Program-made: the position numbers and the translations under genes
From: Epiperipatus broadwayi
Taxonomy: Eukaryota; Onychophora; Udeonychophora; Euonychophora; Peripatidae
Assembly (NCBI GenBank): GCA_028023455.1
Contig: JAQFVV010012530.1
Coordinates: 3,291,254 to 3,355,253, forward strand
Length of the DNA stretch: 64,000 nucleotides
Direction: 5' to 3'
In this document: one piece after another, positions 1 to 13,199 of the stretch
How positions within the stretch are numbered: the stretch's first letter is position 1
Layout: each line of letters opens with the position of its first letter
The notes under the pieces: model-generated
Database searches by the model: none
Seen by the model: only the letters and a program-made list of their open reading frames with translations
What the model was told of the DNA's origin: nothing

Positions 1-283
1 ACCTTTGGTAAAATTTCAAAGTTGCATCCAAAAATAACTTGTAATTAAAAGTGATTTAAAAAGATTAAAATTGATTTTAATCAAAATAAGGACTAGACAG
101 AAAAAAACACTGTTTTCAATTAAGGTGTTTTTATCACCTCAGATGACTCATATAAAAAAATTGATAAAAATGGCAGTTCAGTTTGGCTAATAATTTTTAG
201 AGAAGCAGCTGGATAATAGCTAGCTGCAAAGTTAGTTATAATATTTTGTTGCAGCTTGTTGATGTTTGATGCACTTTGTTTTA

Positions 284-639
284 GCTGGCCAGAAAAGATG
301 GTTTCTAGAACTATATAGATGGCTCCATGAAAGAGATGTAGATGAAGACAGGATAGTAGATCCAGGAGCTGATACTAGTTTCCTTTCAGAGGAGTTTTGG
401 TTCATATGAAGTCTGTCATTTCTGAATCATTAATAAAACAAATGAGGACAAAATAGCTTGCTGGCCCAAAGCTTACCAAATACTAGGCTAAGAGAAACCA
501 ACTGCAGAACAGCCCTTACCTGGACTATACTGATCTTGATGATAAGCCAGTCTACCAGTTTTCCCAAGAGAAAACACCAGTGGATGAAGAATTAATTATG
601 CATATGCTATTTCAGCTATATGCAGGGAGCCACAGATAA
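284..639 (+). pseudogene. Unrecognised protein-like fragments, probably decayed
   Basis: Two short open stretches stand out from the AT-rich background. The first (284-406, after a ttttag acceptor-like sequence) reads about 41 residues including RWFLELYRW and DPGADTSFLSEEFW. The second (487-636, same strand, same register) reads 50 residues including PYLDYTDLDDKPVYQF. Stop codons separate them and there is no good donor after the first. The D-P-G-A-D motif faintly recalls a retroelement aspartic protease (D-T-G-A-D), but the rest does not support that. I do not recognise the family. It could be a decayed gene, a transposon fragment or chance. Confidence 0.2.
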
Positions 640-1371
640 ATGTATATACAGTGAGTTGTGTTTTTTTAATATTCCTTAAAAAGACATTTAACTTATAACT
701 TAAAATAAAACAAATAAATAATTTGTTTGAGTCATATGTCTAAAAGAAAGGAGCCATCCACAGATGATTTATTTATTTTTTAAAAAATTGTTTTTGTAAT
801 TCTTTATAAATAATATTAAAAAAGTATAGAATATAAAATGGAAGCATAATTTTGTTTGAATTAAAATCTCAAAGAAAATAATTAATAGAAGATTCTATAA
901 ACTAAGTTTAAAGATGCTATAATCAATCAATCAAATCTTTGAGAATAACTTGTCAAGACTGATTTTATTTTTAAGAGAAAGAGAAAACTTTTGTTGTTAA
1001 AATAATAAAATTTGTGTATCTTCAAAAAGAGAATTAATAACTGATTCAAAACTTTAATCACTAAAGATAGAATTTGATAACTAATTTTAAATTTTATCTA
1101 TAGTTTATTGATGCATGTGTGAATTTTATATATTTTAACCAAGGAATTAACTATTAAAATATAATATTATTGTAACAAATTAAAATAGGTAAATATCAGT
1201 GTGCATATATATGTGCACATACATATAAGTAAAATTTTAATCATTCATTGTATAATGATTCAAATATGTCCATATGAATATTGGGTAGACACATATCTAA
1301 GTTTTAATCATTTTTAAATTATTAAATGTCAATTCAAATATGTGTTCATTTTTATATTAAGAACTCACATC

Positions 1372-1471
<100 letters not shown>

Positions 1472-1925
1472 AAGTGAACCCATTAAGAGATATTTGAAAC
1501 TGCAATGTAGTAAATTTAATTTTGTTTTTATATTAAACATAACATATATGTAAATTTTAATCATTTTTTATTAAATGTCAATTCAAAAATGTTGATTTTA
1601 TATTAAGTCACATGTCTGTGTGCTGTTTGGTTTTAAATAAACATATTGGAACATATATGTAAATTAATGTAATAACTTAAATTTTGTAATATACGTAAAT
1701 TATAATGTGATATTTTTTATTGTATATTAATCAAAGTCAGAAGGTTTAATTTACATGAAAAGCCATATTCTAAAAAACTTAATTTCATTGTTTTGTTATT
1801 GTTATTAATAAAGTTGAATTTAATTATTAAAATTGTATTGCATCATTATCTCTTGGTCACCATAGCAGTTATAGAGCTTATGTTCTCAGAGCTAGATTTG
1901 AGTATAATGGCTGAATATATGAATG

Positions 1926-1928
<3 letters not shown>

Positions 1929-2010
<82 letters not shown>
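1929..2010. repeat. (AT)n microsatellite
   Basis: An uninterrupted AT dinucleotide run of about 82 bp. Confidence 0.97.
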
Positions 2011-2013
<3 letters not shown>

Positions 2014-2899
2014 TGCAAGGGAAATTCTAGTATGACATTTTCCTGGTATGGCACTAATATTATATTCTTTAAAGCTCCTGCACTATATTTTATTTTACTT
2101 TAGTCTTTTTAGAATTTAAGTTTATAATGGCCAGTACATTAGTGGTACTAAGTGGTCAGAGCATTGTTGATAATTAGTATGTTTTAATATCCCAGTATTA
2201 TTGTTTTTCTTATGTTTTCTGATGGATGAGCATTTAGTTGGTGCATCCAAGTTGTGTTTAAATAATTGCCAAAGCTGGAAAAGGCTCAATAGTTAGCCTG
2301 GTCTACAGAAGAACTATTTCCAATCCAGTCACCAGATTGAGCTGTTGATTTATATTTTTTATTGTTCAAATTGAGCCACAAGATTGACTGATGATGTAGT
2401 TTGATTGACGGACTATTCAAGATGATGAATGGTATTATTTTGAATATTACTTGTACTTGCTTTTATTTATTATAATGCTGGTGGATTTATAATTGTACTT
2501 ATAATTGCTCTAAGGAGTTAATTAACTAATCTCTTGTGATCTAGCTGACTGAGCACACAGAGATTTCAGGATCTCATGCCATCTCTATAATATTATAATA
2601 CTTATATATTTTGTATATTAAACATTACTTTAATATCATCCAGTAATATCTTACTTTAATAATTAATTTGATATTTCATTTTAAATTGACTGGCAGTGAT
2701 AATGATTTTGCCATCACCCAAGATTCATCAAAATATTTCCATCACCCAAATGGCTTCTACCCTTAACTTACCTATCTTATTATAATATATATCCAACAAA
2801 ATGCTTGACATGTTCAATTATTATCTGATATCTGGTATCAAATAGTTGATGGAAAAAAACCTCATTTTTCTTTACTTATCTAAGATAATATATATATAT

Positions 2900-5046
2900 T
2901 ATAACAATCTGGAAATAGACCTTAACGTAATCTGCACTACAAGGCACCATCTAGGCATTAGAACCTAGAAAAATTTATATAGTAGATAGATACGTAAGTT
3001 CAAAAAAAATATTTATTTTATATTGGTTGATTCCGGTTGTTAGCCCATTGTCACTAGCTCAATGGAACAGCAGAGATTTATATTTTACAATAAATTCGTA
3101 TCTAAAAATATTTTAAAAAAAGAATAAAATAAGCCACTGCCAGTAATTATACACACAAACATTTATTAACGCACATATAAATTTTGAATCATTTTAACAT
3201 TACTTTTACTTTATAATTTTAACTTGATTTTAGAATTTGATATTTTACATTTTAATTTTTATAAGTTTACATTTTAAATTTTATAAGTTTGCACAGATGG
3301 ATTTATAAAATGTGTTTTTAATGTTGAGTATAGATCAGTTACATAGATTACACGGTCAAAAACATTTCAAAATAAACATAAACGATCAAAATATAAAGTC
3401 ATTGATGGAAATGCAAAGGGGAATTTATAAGAAACTCAATGGCATTCATCATAAGATGCTGTAAGACACCAATAACTTAAAAGACATCTGACATAAATAC
3501 ATCTTAGATACTCACCATAAAGTATCAGTATTTACCGAATGTCTATACATTTTGATCAAATATGAAAACCAAAAACATAATTAACCGGTAACGAATCCAT
3601 GCAAGCATCTATACCCAACTTAAATTTAATGCATTTTTATTTAAAGTGTCGAGTATGAATAGACTACATAGATTTGCATTTGAAAAGAAAACATTCACCC
3701 CTTATTTAACCTTAGGCCAAAAGTTCGCAGCTAAACCAGCATCAATCCATCTGATATATCGATGTGTTCAATGTAATATGAAATATGACAGCACAATTAG
3801 GTTAAGAGAAAAAATTGCTTCTCATCAGATAGGAATACTACATCTATCTGATGATAAGAGCAATAAAAAAAACTCCATAGGAAGGAACTGCGGTCTCCAT
3901 CGTATAATACCTCCCATAGGCAAAACAAGTGTGTGCAGCATATAAAGCGATTCTGCCCATAGTAAATCTCGTACTACATCTACTAATTACACCAATATAT
4001 CCAATCCATTGACTCAATTCAACTACGAAACAAATAACCCAAGATTACTATCCCTTAATATAACTTTATAAATCTATACAGCCATTCACGCCCGATTTAA
4101 GTTTAACATTTATATAATTTAATTTAATGAAAAACAGAAATCATAATAAAAACTTAAAGAACAAAAAAAAATAAATGGAAATGATTTTACAAAAAAGAAA
4201 TACATCAAATAAAATTATAACTAATTTAGTCAGATAGGAAATTCTTCTATTTAAAATATTGAAATGTTTAGCATTTAGAGTTCTTTTGATTAGAAATGTT
4301 CATTAATTATATATTTCTTACTGTTTTGAAAAATGTCTGTAGTCTCTGATTTCTTGTAATGGAAGGTGTTAATTCCCATGAAATCATAAGGAGATCGGTG
4401 TGCAGTTAATCATTGGTCCTTTATGGTTGATGGTATTCTTCTGGACCTTGATGTCCTGTGGTCCATAATATTGGAAAACGATGTTTCATTTTTTTGAACA
4501 ACTGAAGGAATTGAAAGTGCATCTTTCAATCCCTTCTCCTCCAACCCTCTCCAACTTAACACATATCTGTCCTCTCTTAATAATAATTTCCAAATCTTTC
4601 CTTTTATATAAATTTTAAGGATTCAATTGACATTACATCATCGATGTGATGGTCCTTTTGCTGAGGTCCAATTCCGTTGTTTTTCTCTCCTATATGACCT
4701 TTGCTTATACATTTTAAATGCCCAAGGGCTAGTTTATATTTAACTAATTAAAATAATCATTTCCATTTTTCAATAACATTAATTAATTTGTTTTCAAACT
4801 TAAAGATATATTTTTATCTCTATATCTTTTTAAAATTTTTGCTTTTAAAAGACTTTTTCTATTTTTAATAAAGTTTTATTTTAATAATTTTTTTTTTATC
4901 TGTGTGATTTTATATATATACGAGTTTAAGATGATTTTTTAACTTTCAATTTTTAATTCTTAAAAAGGAAGTTTTATTTGCGAACATTTATTCTTTTCAT
5001 GTTTACTAATAAAAAAACAATGTAACATATGTATGTGCCCGTTACA
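2900..5046 (+). mobile_element. Solo-LTR-like repeat, copy A
   Basis: First of three related 1.9-2.2 kb repeats in the window (copies B 30811-32994 and C 21154-23024). It begins with a mutated form of TGTAACGATCCGG (here tataacaatctgg) and ends GTTACA. A shared feature near the start is the 'cactaca..gc.ccatctaggcatt.gaacctagaaaaattta' block. The last 26 bp form an imperfect palindrome bounded by TGTAAC and GTTACA. Both ends abut (AT)n. TG..CA-type ends, an ATAT flank and no coding capacity suggest a solo LTR or a non-autonomous LTR-type element. A 99-codon open frame inside (3646-3945) is not kept in copies B or C, so it is not called as a gene. Confidence 0.7.
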
Positions 5047-5200
5047 ATATATATTAATAATATTACAAATCAATGTCTCTATTTCTTCAAAATAATATAT
5101 GTAAGTTTCTAAAAAAAGATATATCTATTAATATCACCTAGAAGCACTTTCAACTAATACTTTGAAAGGTCACCTTTCTCATAATTCCATGATGTCAATT

Positions 5201-5693
5201 TTACCATAATTCCATGACCTTAACATTTGCTGCCTGCCTATTGATTAAATCTTGCTTGCATTTATATATTAACATAGTTTCCTTTATTTTTCTTTTATTA
5301 TTATTTCTTTCAGTTTCCAATATTTTTATGTTACTATAATTAAAATCAAAATCATATATACATGATTTATTATATTCATAAAAAATGGAAGCTGATAAAT
5401 TATCATTATTTTTATAATTTTGTTTTGTATTTTGAACCCTTTTTAATAATAACAAGTGCTCTTTTGTTCTTTTTTCTAATGTGCATCTCGATTCACCTGT
5501 ATATCCACTGCCACACCTACACATCCATTTGTAAATGATACAATTTTTATTTGTCAATAAGGTTTTATCCTTTGAGTTATTTATTAATTTATTTAATGTA
5601 GGTAGTGCATAAAATGCAATGTCACTTATACCTTTATAAATTTTATTAATGAAACTTATATATTTTTTATAAACTTTTAAGTACTGTATTTTC
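5201..5693 (-). pseudogene. Penelope-like element: RT-to-endonuclease linker plus GIY-YIG domain
   Basis: The C-terminal part of a Penelope-like retroelement protein. From an ATG at 5557 it reads 118 residues with a GIY-YIG endonuclease core: IYKWMCRCGSGYTGES, then a conserved Arg (KRTKEH), a Glu-containing segment (KRKIKETMLI) and LINRQ near the end. The same frame stays open upstream to about 5693 and reads the linker typical of these proteins, with FYALPTLNKL and SKDKTL. The reverse transcriptase core is missing, so this is a 5'-truncated copy. It abuts repeat copy A on its 3' side. A second remnant of the same family is at 13200-13732. Penelope elements use the GIY-YIG domain to nick target DNA. 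Confidence 0.8.
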
Positions 5694-5701
5694 TAATATT
5701 T

Positions 5702-5772
5702 ATTTATAAATTTATATATATATAATTGAAAAGAAATTTATAAATTTATATATATATAATTGAAAAGAAATC
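5702..5772. repeat. Tandem duplication, AT-rich
   Basis: Two near-identical copies of a unit containing 'aatttatatatatataattg' followed by aaaagaaa lie side by side, next to the truncated Penelope element. Confidence 0.8.
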
Positions 5773-6685
5773 ATATATTACATGACCTATATAGCTTACA
5801 TTAGCAATATGTAAGAAATAAAAAGCTTTCTAATAGCTGTAAACAAGCTTTTTTTATGATAAATGCCACAAGAAAAAAACATTTGAAATCTTTATCCAAG
5901 GTTGTCTCCATCCCCAGACCAGTTTTGAGTTATGGCTTCTTCAGTGAGGAGCTATTACAATAAATTCAAAATACTGATTCTAGCCAAGAATTTATCTAAT
6001 ACTTAGCTATGAAGAAGAAGATCTGGAATTTTCAGACATCTATATGTCTTCAAATTCAGCTCTTCAACTGAAGAAGTTACATAGGTCTGAACTAAAATCT
6101 GTTACTCCATATATAAGTAGGCTTAGCCATTTAATATAGCCAAAGCCTTAACATCCAAATTATAATATCAATGAAAACAAGTCATATACCACATGACCTA
6201 TATAGCTTACACTACCAATATGTAATAAACAAAGAGTGTGCTAATAGCTCTAAAATGTTTATTTTTTAATGATAAATTGTATATTGATAATGCAAGCTAT
6301 ATAGATCATGTGATGTATGCCTTTTTTTTATTAATATTATAATATGTCTGTTAAGGCTTTAACTGTATGAAAATATAATATATGGAGTAACTGACTTTAG
6401 TTCAGGCCCATATAATTATCTTCTTCAGGTGAAGAGCTAAATTTGAAGCCTTATAGATGTCTGAAAATTTCAGATTTTCATATTAATAGTTAAGTATTAG
6501 ATAAATGATTGGCTTGAGTGAGTATTCTGAATCTAATGTCCTAGATCCTCACTGAAGAGAGCCATAGCTTGAAACAAGCCTGGGGTTGGGGACAATCCTA
6601 GATAAAGATTTCAAATGCTTTTTCTTGAGAAATTTATCATAAAAAATAAGTTTGTTTAGAGCTATTAGCATGCTCTTTATTTATT

Positions 6686-6690
<5 letters not shown>
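5770..6690. mobile_element. Large foldback (inverted repeat) element, family 1
   Basis: A long imperfect inverted repeat. The left arm (from about 5815: aaagctttctaatagctgt, cttgttt-like, cctagacc..) is matched on the opposite strand by the right arm up to about 6680. Paired blocks include 'ctttatccaaggttgtctcc' against its complement near 6590, and 'ctccatatataagtaggct' against 6360-6380. The centre (6180-6320) is itself palindromic. No transposase is encoded. A central motif (atccccagac.agttt..ag.t.tgg.cttc) is shared with foldback family 2, so the two are probably related. Confidence 0.75.
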
Positions 6691-6732
<42 letters not shown>

Positions 6733-6742
6733 GAATATATAT

Positions 6743-6775
<33 letters not shown>
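6687..6775. repeat. Two (AT)n tracts
   Basis: AT runs of about 43 and 30 bp separated by 'tgtgaatatataaaa'-like sequence. Poly-Ile/Tyr frames here are artefacts. Confidence 0.95.
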
Positions 6776-6778
<3 letters not shown>

Positions 6779-7134
6779 GAAATAGTTCAAAATTTACATT
6801 TATCTCGATGTCACAATACCTCAATATAATCCAAATGTAATCATTAAAGTAGAATAAATAAATACTCAAACATAATCTATAACATAGAGAAAAGATTACA
6901 TCCATATGTCATAAAATAAAACATTGCAATTACCTCTGCAGTTATCAATATGCCATTAAATAAATAAAATCTATAGGTAGCTTGTAAAATGACTGCTATC
7001 ATGAATACATTTTATTGCAATTGTTACTCCATATATATATATATATATCTTGATACTTTGCCATAATTATTATGCTAATGTGAAATATGTTTATTGAATT
7101 GTTATCACCAAGTATATTTTTGATGCTTTCATGT

Positions 7135-7600
7135 CTCTTTATTGACCCAATCATGGATTAGTGGTGAAAATACTGAAAAGTATTACCAGTTTGTAAACCT
7201 ATTTCTGGTAATGTTAGTCCATCAGAGTATATTTTCTGCTCATCATAGAGATATGCTATTACCACATATTTCTACTCCGATTATTTCTATTGAGGATATG
7301 ATTTATGAAATCTGAGCTTTCTGGAAAATTTATTTTCTTAGAATTAGTATCATTATCCAAGACTTATTATACGACCACCAGGAATCCAGGTTTAAATACA
7401 CACCCACTTACTACTCCTTCCATCAGCACTAAATTATAGCTTGGGGTATACAAAACTCAATCACGATATTGCACTACTTAGTTTAAATATCTGGTAAAGT
7501 TGGTGAAATTCATGAATGAGAAACAAATATTAGCCACAAATGTAAAATTCAACAATAGTTTAATTCCATGCATTGACAAGAATATCATGAATTAATACAG
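7135..7600. repeat. Dispersed repeat, copy 1
   Basis: A non-coding stretch that recurs at 9105-9470. Shared blocks include ttgacccaatca, ctatttctggtaat, caatca.gatat.gcactac, and 'catgaatgagaaacaaatat' followed by aattcaacaatagttt. No terminal structure or coding capacity is evident. Confidence 0.7.
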
Positions 7601-7754
7601 ATACCAATCTCCAAAACTTATTTTTATTTATTTCAGTCTACCTTTACTGCATATTTACTGATAGACAACAGAAGTAATAGATGAAAAGAAAACAAAAAAA
7701 ATATTGCTTTATAAATCTGAATTTGTTTCAAAACAAACCACGTTATATATATAA

Positions 7755-7975
7755 ATAAATAATTTAGCAATGTAAATATATGTAATCTCATGGAAGAAAA
7801 CTAACCTTCACACATGTGCTAATAGGTTAATGTTTAAATTTACACACAGTTACTCGTCAATAAGAGTTTTAAAAGCATAAGTGTGCATAAATGTATGCAT
7901 TAACTATTACTGCATATGTGAAGATACGTTTTTGTGCATGAGATTATATATATATTGCTAAATTATTTATTTACA
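7755..7975. repeat. Foldback of about 220 bp
   Basis: An arm containing 'aaataatttagcaatgtaaa' is matched by the inverse of 'ttgctaaattatttattt' at about 7955-7975. The arms are about 40 bp and flank an unrelated centre. Confidence 0.6.
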
Positions 7976-9104
7976 TATCTTCAAAATAATATAAGTTAAA
8001 ATCTCAGGTACTTAAAATGATAAATTTTCTCTTTTCTGTGATATATAAACTAAATTTTGCAAATAATTTGTCAATTAAAATAGGCACACAATAGGATAAA
8101 GTCCTGATTTAAATAGGTCAATAAGGATAGGCTTACTGTCGAGTGAGTGCGCATATATTTATATAAGAAATTTTATAATGTGACAATTTTCTTACTTAAT
8201 TGATAAATTTATCAAAACAACTCTGGTAATCTATTCGATTTTATTTTTTGTAAAATTATTAAGTAATAGTTAACTAAGTTTGTCTTTGTTTCTTTTATGA
8301 ACACATAAATATTTGAGAACACATATCAATACATTCCACTCACTATACTCTTTCTGTCATTTTCTGAACTTCTACTAATCACACAATACTATAACATTTC
8401 TATCCAATATGGTGAATAAAATAAAGTCAAATTACTTTTGAGAACATTTTGCATCTAACGTTTAATTTTCTTATGCACTTTCTTATTATGTATTTTTTAT
8501 ATCTTACAAGTTAGTATTAAGCCTCTCTGCAATATGCTCAATGTTTATTCCTGTTTTAGTAATAGTACATCACAATTGACTTTTTGTCCTCCTTCTAGAG
8601 ACTCACATGGCTTCTAACAACCAAATCATATAAATATTGACACTAACACCATGATGGATAAAAAAGTTCAACTTTAGACTATAAGTACACAATGCAATAT
8701 AAATATTAGCAGAGCTATCTCACTTTGAGCTCAATACACAACTTACAATTGGTGAGATAAAAGAAAATCACATTTTGGTATATGGAAGCCTTGCTCAAAC
8801 AAAATTTATGAATATTAGTGGTTCATAGTCCATGATACAATTCTATCCATACTAAATAATCACAGTATCAAAACAAAATATTGAGCTCTGCTCATTTTGA
8901 AACATAGGCCGTGTTACTATGAACTTCTGAACTGGGATAAGTACAGTCCTGAGATATACTACTTGATGGAGCATTATGAACTCATTGAATCGTCATCCCA
9001 ATGTTAAACTTTCCCCATCCATCATGCTGAATACAAACTCAGATTGCTAGATGAATCAATTTGAGTATATACATTGGGGTTCAAATTTAATAGCATTTAC
9101 TCTT
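7976..9104. other. Non-coding AT-rich sequence
   Basis: No coding or RNA-gene signal is visible. Parts resemble the dispersed repeat on either side. Confidence 0.5.
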
Positions 9105-9470
9105 TCTTGACCCAATCACATATTGGAGAACAGTATACAGGAGGGCATTACTATTTTATAAGTCTATTTCTGGTAATATTGGGATCCCACTGTAATATTT
9201 CATAATCAGTATAGTTGAGATTGGTATTACTATTTAAGACCTGCCACCATGAACCCAGATATATACTTTCATTTATTTATTAGTCATCCCATTAACACCT
9301 AACTCCAGCTTTGGCTACACAAAAGTCAATCATGATATAGCACTACCTAGTTTAAACCTCAGGTTAAATTGGTGAAATGCATGAATGAGAAACAAATATT
9401 GGTCATAATTTAAATTCAACAATAGTTTTATTCCATGCAGTAATAACAATATGGTGCATTAATACAATCA
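9105..9470. repeat. Dispersed repeat, copy 2
   Basis: The second, diverged copy of the repeat at 7135-7600, in the same orientation. The stretch from here to the first exon at 10392 shows nothing else recognisable. Confidence 0.7.
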
Positions 9471-10391
9471 CTCAAATAATTGACCATATCAAAATAGAGA
9501 TTATGACTATTGATAAGGTATTGAAAGTATCTTTAATAGGTAATGAATTTTTAATAACTCTCACTACCATTTTCATTCAATAATTTAGCCTAAAATATTA
9601 CATATATCTTATATGTCTAAATACTGTTTTAATGATATCTATAAATAAATAATAAATATAAGAAAAATAATCTTTCACTCGATTAAAATTGTATAGTGTA
9701 TTTTTATCATTACCATGAACTGACAGACATATTATATTTTTCAGAGTAACTAAATTATTAAACCACTAAACATCACATGATCACCACACTTTATGCTTAC
9801 ACAAGCTATTTATTTTGAAATATAATTGCTAATATTTTTGATATACATAGTACATAAATATACATAATTCAAAAATTCACGTTGCCAATATAATTTAATT
9901 AATGATGCATATTTAGCAAAAAAAAAAAAAGGCACATCCCATAAGAACAATATTAGAAAAATTAATTTTTATATTTTTATGGATTACAGAGCATCTGTGC
10001 AAGAGAAACAAATTCAAATATTTATCAATATAAGTTTTGACTTTTAATTAACTAATGCGTATGCATGTGCGGTATAACCAAATTGCATTTGAAATATTAA
10101 AAATATATAGCAATAGCATTATTACACTAAAGCGTCATTAACTTCTCTTATCAATGTCGTTAACTAGGTATTTCTTAAACAAATATAATTGTCTTATCTA
10201 CGTATTAAGAATAATAGTTGATTTATTGAATATGGTGTAAAAATGTTTGTTTTGATTTATGAACAAAATCTTAAGATTTTAGATTTACGAAAAGTTTTGC
10301 ATAGTATATATACATTGCTATTTTTATTGTAAGAATATTTATTTTCAATTTTATATTTATCAAAGTTTTAATTAATATATATATACTTTAG

Positions 10392-10547
10392 TTTCTATGT
10401 CTTTGGAAGAGGAAAACTGTTGCAATAAAGCTTCTAAAGTAAATAATAGCCGTAACTGTTTAGATGAAGCGGAGCAGTTAAAATCAAGTCCCAAATGTTA
10501 CCAGGCATATTTAGATTGTTGTTTGAATCGAACAAATTCTAGTTTAT
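10392..10547 (+). CDS. Complement C3-like gene, anaphylatoxin exon
   Basis: An internal exon of a thioester protein of the C3/C4/C5 type. In these proteins the anaphylatoxin domain is the small disulphide-rich peptide released at activation. The exon begins after an AG acceptor at 10390-10391 with two bases of a split codon, then reads 51 codons and ends with one base (phase 1) before a GTAAGT donor at 10548. The peptide has the six-cysteine pattern of the domain: ENCCNK, RNC, PKCYQAY and LDCCLNRT, i.e. CC-x9-C-x12-C-x6-CC. NRT is an N-glycosylation sequon. The usual basic residues around these cysteines are sparse compared with vertebrate C3a. The preceding exon (expected to carry the beta/alpha processing site) was not found. 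C4- or C5-like identity cannot be excluded from this exon alone. Confidence 0.85.
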
Positions 10548-10732
10548 GTAAGTATGCATAAGTGTTAGAGGTGTATAAAGTACATTAAAAAGTTCATATT
10601 TAAATAAAAAAATCGAGTTATTGTTTTTGCACAAAACCGTTTACTCTCCAATTAATTAGACGTTTATCCTATATATATATACATTTATGAAAATAATAAA
10701 TATACGAACTAACTAAAGAAAAAATAAAAACA

Positions 10733-10899
10733 TAAAAAACACGCAATTACTTCTCTATAAAGCTGTATTAATATTTCAATCAGCAGACTGATCTTCATCA
10801 GAATTCTGGAAATAGCATTTTGCTGTTCTTTCTGATGAAAACCAGTCTGCTGGTTGATATATTAAAGCAGCTTTGTAGAGAAGTAATTGTGTTTTTTTT
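10733..10899. repeat. Foldback of 167 bp near the splice donor
   Basis: Near-perfect inverted arms: acgcaattacttctctataaa against its complement at 10875-10898, and cagcagactg..cttcatcag against 10829-10852. The centre is gaaatagcattttgctgttc. It lies about 185 bp after the anaphylatoxin exon donor. Confidence 0.8.
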
Positions 10900-11351
10900 A
10901 TTATACATATATATTTAATAAGATAGGATAGTTTGTTATTTATTTCGGTAAGTTAATAGCTTACGAGATTATGAAGTAAATCTGAGAAATAGTATAAATT
11001 AATATAATTGGTTATAAAAAAAAAACAACTAAAATGAGCTTTATAACATTTAATATGCCAACAGTAATTTTTATTTATTTATCTATGTCCAATTTAAAAG
11101 AAGACAAAATTAAAATTTTATAAAGTATAATGTCTACTGAAAACAGCTTATAGGTAGTATTTATTTGCATATTTAAAATTTACTATATTGATTTTTCTAT
11201 ACGTTGGTTAACTTTTCCTACAGAATTGTAATTGATATAAGCGCTAGGAATGCTGAGTAAGAAAAACCTAAAATAAACATTTTATTATATTATGCTGAGC
11301 AGCTTGCGATATCTTAATCCTAATATTATATATTCCTAGCAACTAGAACAT

Positions 11352-11675
11352 CTCTGCATACAGTAGTAACACCCAGTGCAAGCCATAGTAATCAAAGAAT
11401 ACCAGAAGGTTTGTTCATCAAAATCTCTATCTAAAATCTATTCATCCAATATCCCCAGACTAGTTTCTAGCTTGTGGTCTTCACGCACGAGGAGCTTTGG
11501 ATCTGAGAGCTCAGCATCTAGATATTTGCATCTAATAAAACCCTCAAGCAACCATGTTTAATCTTTTTAAATATAAAGCTATATGTAGAAAATGAAAAAT
11601 AGAATTATGTTTTCAATCCAAGCATCCATTGATTACTATGGTTTACACTGGGTAGTATTACTGTTTGGAGAGATT
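11352..11675. mobile_element. Foldback element family 2, copy 1
   Basis: Inverted arms of about 50 bp and more: 'catacagtagtaacaccca' and gtgcaagccatagtaatcaa pair with the inverse sequence ending at about 11675. The interior contains 'atccccagactagtttctag' followed by cttgtgg and a cacgaggagc block. Related copies are at 51684-51940, 52600-52885 and 63245-63555. Confidence 0.75.
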
Positions 11676-12239
11676 TGCTACTGTTTTAACAGCTTACGTA
11701 AGTATAAGTAATAGTGATCATGTGATGCATTGAATTTTATAATATTAATTATAAATTATTATATATAAAATTATATTTTTAGCAAAAATGGAAGTTCTGA
11801 AACATTTTATATCAAACATAACGTAAATATTTATATAAACATTTATAAAACTTCAATATATTTAGTTAATAACTAGCCAATTAAAAATGATTGGAAAATT
11901 ATATAAGCTAGTACATATAAAGTTATATAATGTATAAATTATTTATTCTGTATATCGTTAAGTTATACAGTCAGTTTTTTGAAGTATATTAAATTTCTAT
12001 ATGAAAAATAATTCTATTTTATTGATGTTTAATTTTGTTGTTGTTATTCTCAATTATTTAAACATATTTTCATTATTTATTAATTCCAAATTATTACATT
12101 TTAACTTACAAGTGTCAAACTTTCGGTATTCACAACTTTCATACCAAGATTTACATTAATGATTATAACTAATTATTTATTATGCTAAGAATTATATTAT
12201 TTCTATCCCAATATATTTTATTCACCTGGGTGTGTGTGG

Positions 12240-12545
12240 TGGAGATGTAAAGATATTAAATTGGCAAACAAGGGCTTTGAACACATCATCAGGTTTCCAC
12301 TGATATGGGATGGTTGAAGAGTGAAGACGATTGAAGCTTGTTTATTAAAATTTGAAGGTTTGCTATTTTAATATAAATTGAGTAACATGGTTATATATAT
12401 GTGTGAGAGATGATGATCCGGACCAATTGATGAGTACTGGTTCAACATGAAATATGTATTTTGGACATCATTTATCTTTTTCGCATGTATGTGGTCATGT
12501 GTATCGGTTGTGTAAGATGAAATGGATGACTAGAGGCAGCTTGAA
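12240..12545. repeat. Half copy of foldback element family 3
   Basis: Matches one arm of the foldback at 18240-18985: shared blocks are gtgtg.gagatgatgatc.ggaccaa, catttatctttt.gcatgtat and ggtcatgtgt. Only one arm is present. The flanking stretch 12546-13140 shows no recognisable feature. Confidence 0.65.
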
Positions 12546-13199
12546 AGTCTGGGTTCAAATACTCTCTAATTGCATCTAGCTCAAAATTTAATACTATACA
12601 TGTATTTAATTATTAGATATCACACACGTTTATTATTAATTAAGAATAGACATATTAATCTTCAATATATTTGGGTTAGAAATACTAGTTTAATAAATTA
12701 TTAATAATAGTCACTAATATATTTGTCTAAAGTGGTTGGTGAGTGCAATAAATTTGAGACTTATAAATCAAAGTGCATATATATCTTCTAAAGATATATC
12801 ATTTCAAGATTTAGACAATTTTTTTTATAAGTGCTGAAATAAATTTAATTATTAGTAAAAGTTATTTCCAACTTATAAGTTAAATGTTTTTAATAAATTG
12901 AAAGCAAAAATTTCAGCAGATAAAAATAAAATTGAAGATAACAATTTCAGAGTTACTTTGAAATCATTTATCCCACACATCCACATACATGTTTATATAT
13001 AAAATACAGAACTATCAGTAGATGTTATGGGCTTATGCATAGGTAGATCAAATGTCTGTGAATTTTTGTGTGAAATAAGTCAAATCAAACATTAATTAAC
13101 AATCATTAAATAAATGTCTAAAAATGGCACATACATATACATATATATATATGTAATGATATTCTTATTCGATATCTGTATTTTTTCGAAGTTATATAT

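Noticed and set aside
3646..3945. 99-codon frame inside repeat A
   Set aside because: The same sequence in copies B and C is broken by stops and indels, so there is no sign of coding selection.
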